DNA of 64,000 nucleotides from Vanessa cardui (GCF_905220365.1 NC_061129.1:14446803-14510802), one strand, 5' to 3'. Numbered from the stretch's first letter, positions 10,444 through 22,643 are shown. The notes: a model not told the origin generated them from the letters alone. Translations and numbers: made by a program.

Positions 10444-11646
10444 ATACCAAAGACTTAAGGTATATGTTGCAATTTGTATTGTGTTACCTCCTTTTCTATC
10501 ATCTCTTATATCTCACTTGGTCGTCGATTTACGATGAGTAAAACGATATTGAAGATTTTAATTTGCCAAACAAAAATAATATTAGTATTTAGAAATATAA
10601 TTTTTACTGTAATTTATCATTTTTATCATATTTAAAATACACCGTGCCCGATGGTCTAGAATGTTATTTTAATTACGGATAGTCAATTGACTATAAATAT
10701 CGTAAAATTGATTTAAAATATTTTATGTTATGTTCAATAGTAAAATCTTTATAAATAGAATGTTTATTTATTAAAAAGAGCGATAAATCTCCCGTTCCAA
10801 TAAATGCGCATATAAAAGAGTTTGATAATGTAATTATCGACTGTATAAAGATTTTTATCATTCAGAATCGAAGCGACACGGAGGTCCGTGTTTTTTTCCA
10901 AATAAGGTCCATTTAATACTTAGATAATCTCAGGAACAGCGTAATAAGCATTCAACGATCAATTAAAAATGTACTCGGCTATAGTTAGACGGGTATAAAT
11001 TAGAAAATACTGTTTATAGCTGGACCACACGCGATGAGTCTTGATAGTTATTTACCTATTTGAAATTAGGGTCTCATTAATTCATTAGAACGCTCGCTCG
11101 CCTCGACACGGTATCTTTGAACGTCTAATGAAATATTTTTAATCAGATGTTATGGTTTTTAATTTCGCGTCTAGGTGGATGTTTCTTCATTTATCAAACA
11201 TTTTACATGAAAGTATTTTTATTCGAATTATTTAACAGCAAGATTAAATACATACATTTTTTTAAATCATGATTATAATTTATTTTTTATCACGATCGTG
11301 CTATCAACTGATCTTAAATGTTTCAAAGAGGTGATATATTTATAAAATAGTGAGGATTACCAATCAATAATAACATATTTAAAATCAATACATATTCCCT
11401 TTTCAAATGACGTCTTACAGGATTGATTTCAATGTATGAGATACTAAAGTAATAGAAGTAGATGTACAACACAATAACGAAGAGATCAATTAAAAACAAA
11501 AAGTATTAATATGAAAATGAGTCCAAAATATTATATTATATAATAATATTATGTCAACGCAGTCGAAAGTAAGAACAACAGATTTTGAATTGAAAAAAAT
11601 ATCAGTGGAAAATTCCGCGGCGATATAACTTATCTAATATTATAAA
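10444..11646. other. Non-coding stretch
   Basis: AT-rich, nothing recognised as a gene. A more complex patch lies at 10860-11120 (GAAGCGACACGGAGGTCCG, CGCTCGCTCGCCTCGACACG), of unknown role. Confidence 0.45.
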
Positions 11647-11709
11647 AGTAACTCTATTTGTACAAAAAGTAACTCTATTTGCACAAAAAGTAACTCTATT
11701 TGCACAAAA
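11647..11709. repeat. 21-bp tandem repeat, three units
   Basis: Three consecutive copies of AGTAACTCTATTTGCACAAAA; the first has T for C (TTTGTAC). The array ends directly before a LINE 3' tail. Confidence 0.85.
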
Positions 11710-11718
11710 AAAAATAAA

Positions 11719-11855
11719 CCCGCTGAGTTTCTTTCGCCGGTTCTTTTCAGGTCAGGGTATTTTCTTTTCTGAACCGGTGGCAGTGTTTCAATTGACCATC
11801 AATAAGAAAGTGTAATGCTTCTACATTGAATAAAGTTATTTGAGTTTGTATTTGT
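11719..11855 (+). mobile_element. LINE 3'-tail repeat
   Basis: CCGCTGAGTTTCTTTCGCCG, GAACCGGTGGCAG and TTGAATAAAGTTATTTGAGT are the shared blocks of this family, which also occurs at 20709-20810 (minus), 26680-26826 (minus), 46832-46984 and 59702-59849. The ends carry short tandem motifs (TTTGAG/TTTGAC/TTTTGAT) typical of CR1/jockey-group 3' ends. It contains only 3' non-coding sequence. Clade is not proven. Confidence 0.6.
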
Positions 11856-13438
11856 AGTTAAATACAATTACATATGTATGTAATATATCGTGCATGGAAG
11901 TCAGCAAGTATCAGCTCCACGCTTTTTTATTGTCTGTATTATCTTGTATTGAATTATATGCCTTCTTTACCAATGTATTTTTACTTAAGATGCTTGGAGT
12001 TCAAGCTTCAAATGAATCCAGTATTTCTTGAACTCCCTATTAAAATCCATTACGTAGAATAAAATATCTAATCATATAGATTGTGCCGTAAATTAATCTG
12101 TTTAATACATTCAAATAAATAGAAAAATATCTCGTGTCATCTTTGTCAGAGAAATGATATGGAAAACAATTTATGTGATCTCAAACACGGAACAAGACTT
12201 AACTGATACTGATATGTGAAAAGTTTTTAATGTTACAATAAACTCGCTATCGGCCGTAAGCTACAGTTTAGAGTCCCACCTTCACATATAACCAGATTTA
12301 TTAGTACTTTACTGTTTACCGGAGTTTTTATTGAACTTTTTAACGATTCTAATTTTACTATCGAAATTTTATATGTACGCCTAGTCGCCTAGTTACGTTA
12401 ATTAGTTGGGAAGATTAAATGTTCGACGATAATATGTGTGATATGAAAACTCCGGTAGTGTGTCAGTTGTTTTATTTTTAGGGGTTCCGTATAAATAATA
12501 TATATTTTTTTTCTCTGTTCACGGCTTGAAGCGCAGTGTTGTCATGGTTCATTGGTTCAGAAAATGTTTCTAGTGGTAAAAAATACTGCATGATTTTAAT
12601 ATATTGATTTAATTTATAAACGGATGTTCTATAGGTCTCGAAATGTTTAATAACTATTTATTTTATTTCGTTTTCATGTTTATCAAATTATTGTTTGTTT
12701 TATTTATTATTGAATTAATTTTCAATTATGCAGTCAAATTGATGAAATGTTACAGTTAAAAAAAAAATAAAAATAAAAGGACATTGAATTAAGTAAATAT
12801 AATTTATATTCAAAAATGTTTTTCTGAATTCATTAACTTGACAATTTTACTAAAATTTTTTGGTAAAAATTTTATTTTCAATAATGTGATTATAAATTAA
12901 TCGGATATATTTAAGTAGTTGTAGTATTGTTTTCTATTAGTTTGAGGGTCATTGACTCTTGGAACCGGTACAGTATTAAAATAAAACTTTTATTAACATT
13001 TTTGTGATGCGCATTTGGTTATAATATCCATAGAATTTGGCAATTATAAACAAGGTAGCTTTATAAATAATTTAATTGATTTTTTTAATGTTATTACATG
13101 AATTACTAATTTTGGTTATTATTTACCAGTTTCATAATTAGAATATTTTAATATTCTGAGTTATCTAAAATACAAGTCTTGTACTCATTATATAAAATGT
13201 CAAAATGGTCGTAATTATTTGGTTTAAAAACACTTACTTATTTTCTATTTACTATATATATCAAACAATCGATGAGATAGATCAGACAGTTGTTGACTTC
13301 GAAGATTAATAAGTGTTTAAGTAACGTTGTATAGCGCTTTAAGTTACCAGGACATCATAAACATCTCTATATTTTAATCATGAGTTTTTTTATTCAAAAA
13401 TTTTATGAAAAAATGTGTAAGAAGGTTTTATTCTAAAA
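11856..13438. other. AT-rich non-coding stretch
   Basis: No gene seen. A short AGGGGTTCCGTATAAA at 12481 resembles the edge of a common lepidopteran repeat, as does TAGGGTTCCGTAGA at 63785. Otherwise simple A/T sequence. Confidence 0.45.
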
Positions 13439-13535
13439 AGTTACTAGGAAGCCATAAACCGATTGACGACGTCTGATCCCTCAACGCCGAACCCCAATAC
13501 GGGGAGTATAAAATGGTAGGATAGACACTTTTTAT
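13439..13535. repeat. Unclassified repeat U2, copy 1
   Basis: CCGATTGACGACGTCTGATC and CCTCAACGCCGAACCCCAAT match copies at 13622-13695 and 14112-14215. Same direction in all three. Function and class unknown. Confidence 0.6.
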
Positions 13536-13621
13536 ACTTTCACTTTGCTTTTTTTTAAATTGTAGTAAATGTAATTTTTATAGGCACTATCTCCCCCTAT
13601 CTCAAAATTGGTGTGCATAGT

Positions 13622-13695
13622 GGTACCAGGGCGTCAGAACTGAACAAGTGATTGACGGCATCTGGTCTTCCAAAGCCGACCTACAAAGATTATGG
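13622..13695. repeat. Unclassified repeat U2, copy 2
   Basis: ACCAGGGCGTCAGAACTGAA, GTGATTGACGGCATCTGGTC and AAAGCCGACCT align with copy 3, with substitutions. It ends at a GGTACC also present at its left side. Confidence 0.6.
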
Positions 13696-13721
13696 TACCA
13701 TCGGTATATCAAACATTTTCT

Positions 13722-14022
13722 TACATCAACTGTAAATTTTCCACTCCTGGAGAGGGAGAGCTCACTTTGAGGAGAAGGTTTGGAACATATTCCACTACGT
13801 TGTTACAATGCGGGTTGGTGGAATACACATGTGCCATAATTTTAATGAAATTAGGTTAATTTTAACGAAATTAGTTTTCCTCAGAATGTTCACTGTCGAG
13901 CACGATATGAGTTATAAACACAAATGAAGCACATGAATATTTAGTGGTGCTTGTGCTAGGTTTGAACCCGCAATCATCAGTTAAGATGCACGCGTTCTAA
14001 CCACTGCGACATCTCGGCTCTC
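13722..14022 (-). mobile_element. tRNA-derived SINE
   Basis: On the minus strand it starts AGAGCCGAGATGTCGCAGTG with box A (GTCGCAGTGGTTAG) and box B (GGGTTCAAACC). Then comes a body ending CAAACCTTCTCCTCAAAGTG and a gagctctccctctccagg stretch. Such elements use pol III internal promoters and borrow LINE machinery. Head and body are nearly full length. Related fragments lie at 2968, 3205, 23560 and 33315. It sits between U2 copies 2 and 3. Confidence 0.75.
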
Positions 14023-14111
14023 TGTACCATGCATCGGTCTATCATATATTGAGGAAAATACTAAATAATTATAACCGTTCCTTAAACTTAACGAGCTCAA
14101 AATTGTAGCGT

Positions 14112-14215
14112 TAAAGTTACCAGGGCGCTAGAAGTGAACAAGCGATTGACGGCGTCTGGTCCATCAACGCCGATCCCCAATCCGAGAACATAAAACATTA
14201 CAAGGTGGCCACTTG
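14112..14215. repeat. Unclassified repeat U2, copy 3
   Basis: ACCAGGGCGCTAGAAGTGAA, GCGATTGACGGCGTCTGGTC and CATCAACGCCGATCCCCAAT. It is the longest copy of the set and extends to GGTGGCCACTTG. Confidence 0.6.
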
Positions 14216-14704
14216 TTTCAGCCGCGGTAAACAATTTTAATACTTTGTCTATTATCAGATGAAATTGTCTTGCGGGGGCTATCGTAAACGAATCAATGTT
14301 TATTGGTATATAATAGCAGGAATAAAGTGCGTTTTTATTTGGTTTTGATGCGATGTGCTTATCTTAAGATCGAATTTTATACCGGCCACGTGAATAGACG
14401 ATATTTTGGTGCTGTATTGTAATGACTGATTTTATTATAGCATACTAAATGTTACTGCTTATGAACTGTTCTGGGAATTAAACTAATATGTTACGTTAGT
14501 GTCTGTGGGTTATCTTCTTTTATGTAAGAACTGTCTATGTTATGAACTGTATATTTACTGTGTGTTACACAGTGATACAAGGTTTTAAATGTCAACAATC
14601 TTGGGATCTAAAATCCCAAGTAAAAACTAATCCTAAGTGATTTTTGATGCCCATAAGTTTTGGCACTTTACGAAATATATATATATAAAATAATCCTTTA
14701 TACC
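14216..14704. other. Non-coding stretch
   Basis: No gene or repeat recognised; contains ACCGGCCACGTGAATAGACG (CACGTG E-box core) near 14384. Confidence 0.4.
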
Positions 14705-14800
14705 GTCCATGCATTACCAACCTTGGGAACTAAGATGAGAGGTATCTGCTACCCGGAAACTGGCTCATCGGCAGAATGACCAGATGACTGTGTGGTACAT
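14705..14800 (-). repeat. Degenerate U1 repeat fragment
   Basis: ATTACCAACCTTGGGAACTA and AGATGAGAGGTATCTGC followed by GGAAACTGGCTCATCGGC resemble the reverse of the U1 centre (minus-strand CCAAGGTTGGTAA, GAGCCAGT). Weak. Confidence 0.35.
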
Positions 14801-17800
14801 ACAAAGCAATACTACTTAATTATATATTATGTATACGGTATAATTAACATGTCGAGAGAATGTACAATAAATTCAGACAAGCTGATAAAAAGCGAATAGG
14901 AATTTCGATATGTGTATCGTATCAATCGAATTTCTCCTAGAAATAACCAATATACACGACCATAAACAAAACGATTCACATACCGGCCGCGGAACACATG
15001 TAACCAGTTCAAATATAAATGTTGCTTTTATGCATTAGCATCATAGCCCTCAGGCAGCCAACTCAAAATTCTATCCTACGCCCCCCCTCTAAAATTTGCC
15101 AAAATAACTTGGCACAAAATTATACAGGTTACGTTTCAATATTTGAAATAAATATAGTGTTTACTATGAGTGTGATGGGAATAGTATTTTTTTATATTGT
15201 CTTCTTCCAAAAATATTGTATTGATTAAGAATTTAAATAACTAAATAATGTATCTAATTTGATCTAGCTGGTCACATAATATATGCTATGTCAGAACGTG
15301 TTTCAAGTTTCGTGTAATTCTTATGTGCCTTATAAGAAGATTGTCGTTTTGGGGCACATCTCGTTATTTCTGTTTTATTGTATGAATACGTAATGTTATG
15401 GCCGCGATGGCACGTTGCGACACCGCCAATTGCCGAACTTAACGCTTACTACGGTAAATTGTCATAGACTAACCGACCTACGCAGCACTTGCACATTGTT
15501 CACTGTTAGACACCGCTTACAATATATTAGTATCGTCTACAATATTCATTGAAGCTTGAAAATGACTTCAAACCGAAGTTCTATAGCTTTGATTGTTCTC
15601 CATTCTCGATCATTTTCGATATTTGATCTTCATATATATTTTTTTATAGCTTGAGTACGAAGTAAGATCTCTTTAATGTGCTGAACATACACCTTACTGA
15701 AGTAAAATAATAATAATGTGACGTGTTCGTAATAAAATAAATTCCAATTCCAATGTTATTTTAATAGCGATAATTAAATAAAATAACATAAATATTAATT
15801 AATTAGTTCAATTTTTATTTTTTACTCATAAAAAGCATTGGATTCTTTTGTTACATTTTTTTACATTAAACTTACATACTAAAGAAAGTATACATGACCT
15901 ACCTAACTCCAATCTTAGTACTAAAGCCGAAAGTCTGATAATATATTTGATTTGCGTGTTTTAAATTTTCTTATTCAAATGGCTAGAATATATTACATTC
16001 GCATCGAGCTGGCAGTCGGAGCATTGTCTAAACATGTAATTCCTGACCACTTAACATATGGCCCTGACCTCTAGATATTAGAGTTAAAATTCATATTATA
16101 GAATGGAATACAATTGAAAAGCTTTAGTACACTAAAGTTCTATGTAAAGTATTCTTGAATTCAATTTAAGAATCAGCGATTGCGTAAAAAAAATGTTGTA
16201 TTTTTTCAGCAATCTTTTGCAGGTAACGTACGTAAATATTTTTACAGGTAGGCTGTCCAGTAGTTTGCTTTCGTCGTCAATGATTGTACTAACAAGTATC
16301 AATACAATAAATACTGGGTGTACCAGCAACTAATATATGTATTAATTCTTATAGTGTCAGTGAGCATGGGGAACTATCCCATGCTTGTCAACCTTGTATA
16401 TAATACTATATATAAATAACTTAAAAAAATAATTACAATCTGGAGTAGTCTAATTTATAACACATTAACAAGTATATTGAATAAAGTCATCGGTTTAAGG
16501 AAGCATGTGTAGGCATTAAAGTCGATTATGTCACATCTGCAAGTAACATAATCTGTGGCGTCATTAGAATTGAAATTGATAAGTAGGTATGTGGCGTATG
16601 CTTGTTTATGAGAATCCCATATCTTCATTATTCAAATTTCTCGACGAAACCGGTCCGCGTTATGTATAATTGCGTTGGTGTACTTCGCTTTATACGACGT
16701 TATTTTTTATTCTTTAATTTATATATGCGTCAATGTGTGTTTCTCACATTAATTAGCTGATGCACGGACACATCGAAACACGATTCGAGTATGGTGTAAT
16801 AAAGTCGAGATTGTTAGCAACGCGGATGTTACTTGCGGTTCGTGAGATTTCGCACACCTACTTCCTATATGAGGATGATTGCTATTATTTTGCGTGCTAA
16901 TAGATTTTCGATGTACAGTCAGAGTAAGAAAACCTTCGTCAGTTTTCAAATTCATTCCTTTATCAAGTCTTGAACTTAGTACCTTTTGAATCTAAACATC
17001 AAATCGTTGCGTCGCAATATGTCATTCTCGATGGGTAAAGCAGATTATCGCTCTTACTGAGCAGATGAATCGCCATCTTAAGGCGAACCTTTTCTTACCC
17101 CGACTGTACACACATTCGTCCTTCGTTGCACGTTAAGGCTTGATTTCCGCCACATTCAAAAGACGATTGGTTTTGTATCGTCTTCCTTGAATTTTATTGA
17201 TTGTTAACGATTACGATTTGCAATCTTTATTGCGATATGTTATGATGATTTAAAAACTGTAATTGATGTCTGTATTTTTTAATAGGTATGATTTGTATAA
17301 ACAAAACTTGTTAAGTATGAGTATGAGCTCATACCATTGCATTTTGCGTTATAATAAAATTGAGCCGTATAAAAGCTTTTATAACCTAACGAACGAACTA
17401 TATCATGTACATTCTTTTTTTTAAATATGTCTGCATATAAATAAAATTCAAACAAGGATGTAATAAAGTAATTACCAATTGAGTACTAATAACGTGCTTA
17501 AAAATCTTTAGAATCTTTAGGTATTTATTGGTTCTTAGATCTGTGTGTTTGAAAAAATGAAACTTAAAAGCATCGTATGTATATATGTGTGATTATTCTG
17601 AAACACACTAGATTTCATTTTTATAATGAAATATTTATCATATAGAATATACTAATATAATTTTTTTCTTGTATACTATTATTAAATTCTTGTGATTTTT
17701 TTTACTTTTAATCTCCATTGTATGAAACCGCGGTTGTCAAACTTTTTCAAAAGTTGACTATCTTAACTCGGTTTCAAAATATTAATCGATGTTTACTTAA

Positions 17801-18734
17801 TTGTTCACTTTCCATTAAATTTTATAATTACAGGTTGTGCATTGTAATTGTCAGTTTTTCTTTTGTAGATAAGATAACATTTAAAGCTTGTATCGGAACG
17901 GTAACAATACAAACGAATTCCGGTGAGGGACTTCCTAAAGGTAGATCCCGAACTTTGGTTTAAGTGCTATGTCGGCCTGAATAACATTGATTGGATTATT
18001 TTCTTGAGAAATTATAAGTAGGAATGAGAAGCATTTACAAGCCGTGCGCTATTTTAATTATTCTATAAATGTGTACGTATTACTCGAATAAAATTAAAAG
18101 TACCATCTTTTGTATTGTAGGCAGTTCAAAGCGATGTAGTTTCATAACCGACTACATTATGATATCCATACACTTATACAACTCATATTAGTATGCTGCG
18201 CAGCCAAAGTCGTAGACAACCCACGGATGCTCCGATTTTGATTGTAATGTCACATTATTGTCTATTACGTAAACTTGAGTCGATGACTCAAAACTTGTGC
18301 GATAGAGGAAAAATATACATTATAACAAAAATAGTTATATAGAATCATTTTTATATTTATACGTTATTTATGTTTTAATTGAAATTCGACTATTTTATTG
18401 TTTAAATATTTAAACAGTTTTGTTATTTAAATCATACTCGTTTGTATTCGACGAATAATGATGATTGCATGCAGTTTTTGCTGAAGATTGTTTCTAACGA
18501 ACGGAACTCTGTGATTATTTATTGTTTACTAGATATTTGTTGCGGTTTTATGCGTTAAATTTGGATATTTAATTATATTAGATATCTATATACAAATGAA
18601 GGCTGTATTTTTTTCTAGTTATCTCTGTGTAATAATAGAGGCAGTCTTTTGATATTGCATATTTCGACCGATAAACATCGCATTTATATATTATTATTAT
18701 CGCTAGAAAGTAAAAATTGTGAATAGACTAGATG
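14801..18734. other. Long non-coding stretch, no clear repeat or gene
   Basis: AT-rich, stops in all frames. Complex CpG-containing patches occur at 15390-15510 (GGCCGCGATGGCACGTTGCG) and 16640-17170 (GACGAAACCGGTCCGCG, CGATTATCGCTCTTACTG-like text). They may be unique, possibly regulatory DNA. The small open frames here (14827-15012, 16749-16955, 17718-17963 and others) have no recognisable domain. Confidence 0.4.
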
Positions 18735-19037
18735 TGATCAGAGTGAATATACTTGATGGTAGGGCTTTGTGCTAGCCCGTCTGGGCTCCACTCATCAGTT
18801 ATTCTACCGCCAAATAACAGTACTCAGTATTGTTGTGTTCCGGTTTGAAGGGTGAGTAAGCCAGTGTAACTACAGGCACAAGGGACCTAACATCTTAGTT
18901 ACCAAGTTTGGTGGCGCATTGACGATGTAAAAAATAGTTAATATTTCTGACAGTGTCATTGTCTGTGGGTGATGGTGACTACTACCATCAGGTGGCCCAT
19001 ATGCTCGTCCGCTAACCTATACCATAAAAAAAACAAA
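18735..19037 (+). repeat. Dispersed repeat U1, near full-length copy
   Basis: Blocks in order: GGTAGGGCTTTGTGCTAGCC, CACTCATCAGTTATTCTACC, TGTTGTGTTCCGGTTTGAAG, GGGTGAGTAAGCCAGTGTAA, CAAGGGACCTAACATCTTAG, ACCATCAGGTGGCCCATATG and an A-rich end. The family is repeated at 25910 (plus), 22012 (plus), 47345 and 47812 (minus) and in fragments elsewhere. No coding capacity. A LINE fragment abuts its 3' A-rich end. Confidence 0.65.
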
Positions 19038-19044
19038 TATTATT

Positions 19045-19619
19045 ATTATTATTTTTTTTCATTTATTTTAAAGAGGGTTTTTTCTGTAAGAAAATGCCAC
19101 CCTCATAGTGCTTACAAAACATTAAACTTAACAAATTGATTATTTACATCGATTCTTAAAAACACCATCCACTAATTTGTACAAAACTTGCGCTGGTTCT
19201 GATGTAGGGTCAGCGAGGACACTATTACATGCCCCCACCTCCCCGCAATAATTGATTAAACGTAAAAAAGAAATTCTATCAGTCTCATTCCGAGCACACT
19301 CCATTATGACGTGGTACGTGTCTTCTATGGTGTTACATACACTACAGTTAGGTGACGGTGTTTTACCCATAAGAAAACCAAAGTCATTTAATGGAATGTG
19401 GCCGGAACGAAGTCGAAGAGCTGTGACAATTGAAGACCTGCTCATATTGGCTCCATCAAACCAAAGACTTTTCCGTAGTCCGGGTTGCATAGTTCTATAC
19501 CAGATCCCTTTAGTCAGCGATCGCTCATCAAAATATTCTCTCCAAAATTTGTAATATTTTTCTTTGGCTATAATATGGTACGCATTGGTAGTAAACACCA
19601 TTTCGTGCACATTATTTAT
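19045..19619 (-). pseudogene. LINE 3' fragment (C-terminus of ORF2, zinc-knuckle region)
   Basis: An open frame of 156 codons on the minus strand (19610-19140) encodes a non-LTR retrotransposon C-terminus. It reads LRLRSGHIPLNDFGFLMG, then a CCHC-type motif SPNCSVCNTIEDTYHVIMEC (C-X2-C, H-X4-C). It lacks endonuclease and reverse transcriptase, so it is a 5'-truncated, dead copy. After the stop there is a short 3' UTR and an (AAT)n-like tail (TAATAATAATAATA, read on the minus strand) next to the U1 repeat end. (TAA)n tails are known from the I group, so an I/LOA-like origin is my inference; another RNase H-bearing clade is possible. Its open frame suggests moderate age only. It is not a host gene. 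Confidence 0.7.
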
Positions 19620-19811
19620 ATAAATTACTTTAGATGCTATTTTTTAATGTTTTTTTAAGTATGGGTGTTAATATTAATTACTGTTTAACTTCAATTCAGT
19701 TGCATCCAATGACACTGACAGTCTTTTTATAAAGATTTTTTAAAGTTGATCGATTACTCATGTTACTAAGTATTGTTGAGAGATTTAACCTTTACTTTCT
19801 TTTAAGCATAT

Positions 19812-19925
19812 TATGAGTGGGTACCACTCAAGAAGCAATACTTAGTAACTTAAAGAATAAGTGACATAATATCTTAGTACCGGAGATTGATGTAACATTA
19901 GTGATGTAAGAATAGGTAAAAAAAT
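19812..19925 (+). repeat. Degenerate U1 repeat
   Basis: GAGTGGGTACCACTCAAGAA, GCAATACTTAGTAACTT and CATAATATCTTAGTACCGGA follow the U1 block order but with deletions. Confidence 0.4.
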
Positions 19926-19954
19926 TATACCCATACGGATTCCAGAACATATAG

Positions 19955-20065
19955 TCATTATCATCATCAGCAGTAGCCCATGTTTGTCCACTGCTGATCA
20001 TAGGCCTCTCCAAATTCACGCCAGTGTGATCCGCCATCAGCTCCTGACGTCTCATATACATACAT
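19955..20065 (-). mobile_element. RTE-like LINE 3' end fragment
   Basis: Read on the minus strand: GGAGCTGATGGCGGATCACA ... GGAGAGGCCTATGATCAGCA, GTGGACAAACATGGGC, then TGCTGATGATGATAATGAC. The GAGGCCTATG-CAGCAGTGGAC block followed by TGATGA repeats is what I recall of RTE-group ORF2 ends in Lepidoptera. The related plus-strand copy at 24955-25110 preserves more of the coding end. Confidence 0.55.
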
Positions 20066-20587
20066 ATAGTGACAAATGTAAAATTATCTAAATCTTTTGT
20101 ACTTCGAAATGAGCAAACGTTTTTTTTGTAATGTTTATATGAACAAACTACTAGACCAATGCCCGTGAAACTTATACCGGAAGATGCGGCGCGATTCGAA
20201 AAACATTTTAGTATATAATATGGAGATGGCAAGCTGGTCTCGTTATTGTATCATTATAAAATTCGCGGCATATTAATAACGATATGTTAAAATTTAGATA
20301 TTCAAAAATCGAACACAAAGTTGCAATAATTTCCAAATGGTTATTAAAAAAAATAATGAATATATTTCGTAAAAGTAAATTAACTTTAATTTAGTTTAGT
20401 TTTTCGACAGGAAACTGTTAGCTATAAAATAATTATGCATAATGATTGAGGAATAAATTTAAGCATACAAAACAAAACGTGCATCCTGCAATAAAGATCT
20501 ACCGAGTTATTATATTACAAAAAGTTAGACTGGTCTTGTGTCGTGAGCTTACATACTTCCCAGTTATATGTTAACGATAATTGATGT

Positions 20588-20702
20588 AAGATAGCTTAGT
20601 GGTTATATCTTGTGGACCTTAAACGAAAACTGCAGATTCAACGGAGCACTAAATTTGCATAAAAAGACCTCGGAGAACTTGAATGAAATTATGTAACGTG
20701 TC
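20588..20702 (+). mobile_element. tRNA-derived SINE fragment
   Basis: ATAGCTTAGTGGTTATATCT is a good box A; the box B site is decayed (GCAGATTCAACG). A LINE tail in reverse orientation follows at once. Confidence 0.4.
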
Positions 20703-20708
20703 CCATAG

Positions 20709-20810
20709 CCAAAGTCAAAGTCAAAAACCTTTATTCAAAATAGAAGTGTTTACACTTTCTTATAGATAGTCGAAAATCTACCACCGGTTTGGAATATAAT
20801 ACCTCAGACA
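20709..20810 (-). mobile_element. LINE 3'-tail repeat (reverse)
   Basis: CCAAAGTCAAAGTCAAAAAC then CTTTATTCAAAATAGAAGTG and AAATCTACCACCGGTTTGGA. On the minus strand this is GAACCGGTGGTAG ... TTGAATAAAG ... (TTTGAC)n, the same family as 11719-11855. Confidence 0.6.
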
Positions 20811-21245
20811 ATTTACCGTAATAAACCGTAATTATAATTTTACAGTAACATACCCAATGGCCTACGTGGTAGACAACCTTAGCCCACCTGTGGGATCAAA
20901 AGAGGTTACTTTTGTTATTCTTTTTTAAGTCTAATTAGTAATGTTTAAATTTGAGGTCCATTTGAAATCTTCGTAATGAAAATATAATCTTTTAATTTAA
21001 TGAATAATTATATCGAATGAGAATTGTGATGCCTCAGATATCACGGAGATAAGATCTGTGAAATTAAGGGGAATACTTTGGATATCCGATTTACATTCAA
21101 TTGCTACACAGGTCAATGACCGTGCAATACAACTCGGAGTTTTCTCATTTAAAATCTTTTATCCCTCAGAACAGTAATCGACACAGAAGTGCTATCAATA
21201 TATAAAACAAGAGTTACCATATATTGTCATGTGCAGGGTTAAAAA
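20811..21245. other. Non-coding stretch
   Basis: CCTACGTGGTAGACAACCTT at 20860 could be a small repeat remnant. No gene recognised. Confidence 0.4.
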
Positions 21246-21438
21246 TCGATACCTACTTATATCATAAACGTGAATGTAACTCTGTCTCTTTGTCCGTCGC
21301 TCTTTCACTATTAAACCAATGAACCAAATTTGATGATTTTTTTATGAAGCAAACTTGAACTTCAAGGAAGGACAGGATACTTTGTCTAACACGTAAAAAC
21401 CAACCTAAAACACGAGTGAAGGCGCGGTCAACAACTAG
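21246..21438 (+). mobile_element. Helitron-like non-autonomous element, family C
   Basis: Starts TCGATACCTACTTATATCAT after an A and runs through AACGTGAATGTAACTCTGTC and AACACGAGTGAAGGCGCGG, ending CTAG (21435-21438) before T. The GTGAAGGCGCGG just inside the end stands where Helitrons carry a short hairpin. Reverse relatives of its 5' end lie at 46065-46185 and 49408-49596. Confidence 0.6.
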
Positions 21439-22011
21439 TAATATATAATATACAAATAATAAATAATAGAGATAGTTCATTGGTTAGAAGCCTTAACCAA
21501 CGATTTAAAACTCATGCGAGTGAATAAAACTGCGATAATTTTCGCTACGAAGACAAATTTTCAATAGATACCTGCACCTGTAAACTTGACGGCTTTAATG
21601 TTTCTAAGTACTTCGAGATTCACATCTTATTATCTAATCAAAAAACCCAAAAGACAGTAAAACTCAAACGGAAATGTGCACGTATACTTATGTATTGATA
21701 ATTGTTAAATTTAGTAATTCATTGCATGTCACTTCTACAAAGTTTAATCATCAAAGTTTCATCCAAATACAAGCCGTTTCAATTACAATTAATGCCTCGG
21801 TTCGATTGTCGACTAGATGTATGTATGTGGCGTGCCCGAGGCGCTGCCTTATTTATGATCAAAACACTTGGACGGTGACTATTTATGGCTGTTTATTTCG
21901 GAATTACCTCCATTGAGCAATGAGTACAGTTACAAACGAAAAAGTAACGAACACTCGAAGACAAATAAGGAAATATCTTAAGACCACAGACTCATTATAT
22001 ATTTCACCCCT
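21439..22011. other. Non-coding stretch
   Basis: Nothing recognised; a small open frame at 21674-21916 has no motif. Confidence 0.4.
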
Positions 22012-22195
22012 TAGTATTGTTGTGTTCCAGTTTTAAAGGGGAGCTAGTGTAACTACAGGAACAAGGGACGTAATATCTTATCTTATCTAGTTCTCAAGGT
22101 TGATGACCCATAGACGGTGTAATGTTTGGGTCATATTTCTTACAGTGCTAATGTCTGAGGACACTTACAAGCAAACGGCGACAATATGTGATATG
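22012..22195 (+). repeat. Dispersed repeat U1
   Basis: AGTATTGTTGTGTTCCAGTT, GCTAGTGTAACTACAGGAAC, AAGGGACGTAATATCTTATC and AGACGGTGTAATG follow the U1 order, with internal changes. Confidence 0.55.
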
Positions 22196-22379
22196 TTGAA
22201 AACAAGTGCCGAATACTGCATTATCTTCAAAAATGTAAGGAAACCTTAACCCAACTGTGAGAGTTTTACGTTATGGATTAACAAGAATAAAGTCAAACCA
22301 ACCGAATACGCTACTGAATAAGCTCGTAATGGAAATCAAAAGCTACAATTAAATATAGTAAAATAAATTTTGCGTCAAA

Positions 22380-22643
22380 TCATTACATAGAGTAAAACAA
22401 AGTTGCCTCTGACTGTCTCTATGTATCTTAGATCTTTAAAATTGCATAAAGGATTTTGAAGCGGTTTTATTTTTATTAGATAGATTGATTCAAGAGGAAG
22501 ATCTATAATGTATAATACATGCAAAATTTTGTAAAGAATGACTGAAAAATTGTGAACATTAATAGATATTCTGCAGTATATTATCTATATAGTATATTTA
22601 AGTATCAGTATTGCAACCGTGCGAATTCGGGGCGGGTCGCTAG
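22380..22643 (+). mobile_element. Helitron-like non-autonomous element, family A
   Basis: Starts TCATTACATAGAGTAAAACA after A22379 and ends CGGGGCGGGTCGCTAG before T22644. Interior text (GATCTTTAAAATTGCATAAA, TATAATGTATAATACATGCA) aligns with the other family A copies. No open frame. Confidence 0.7.

Noticed and set aside
11647..11709. CRISPR-like array
   Set aside because: Direct tandem units without spacers, in eukaryotic DNA.
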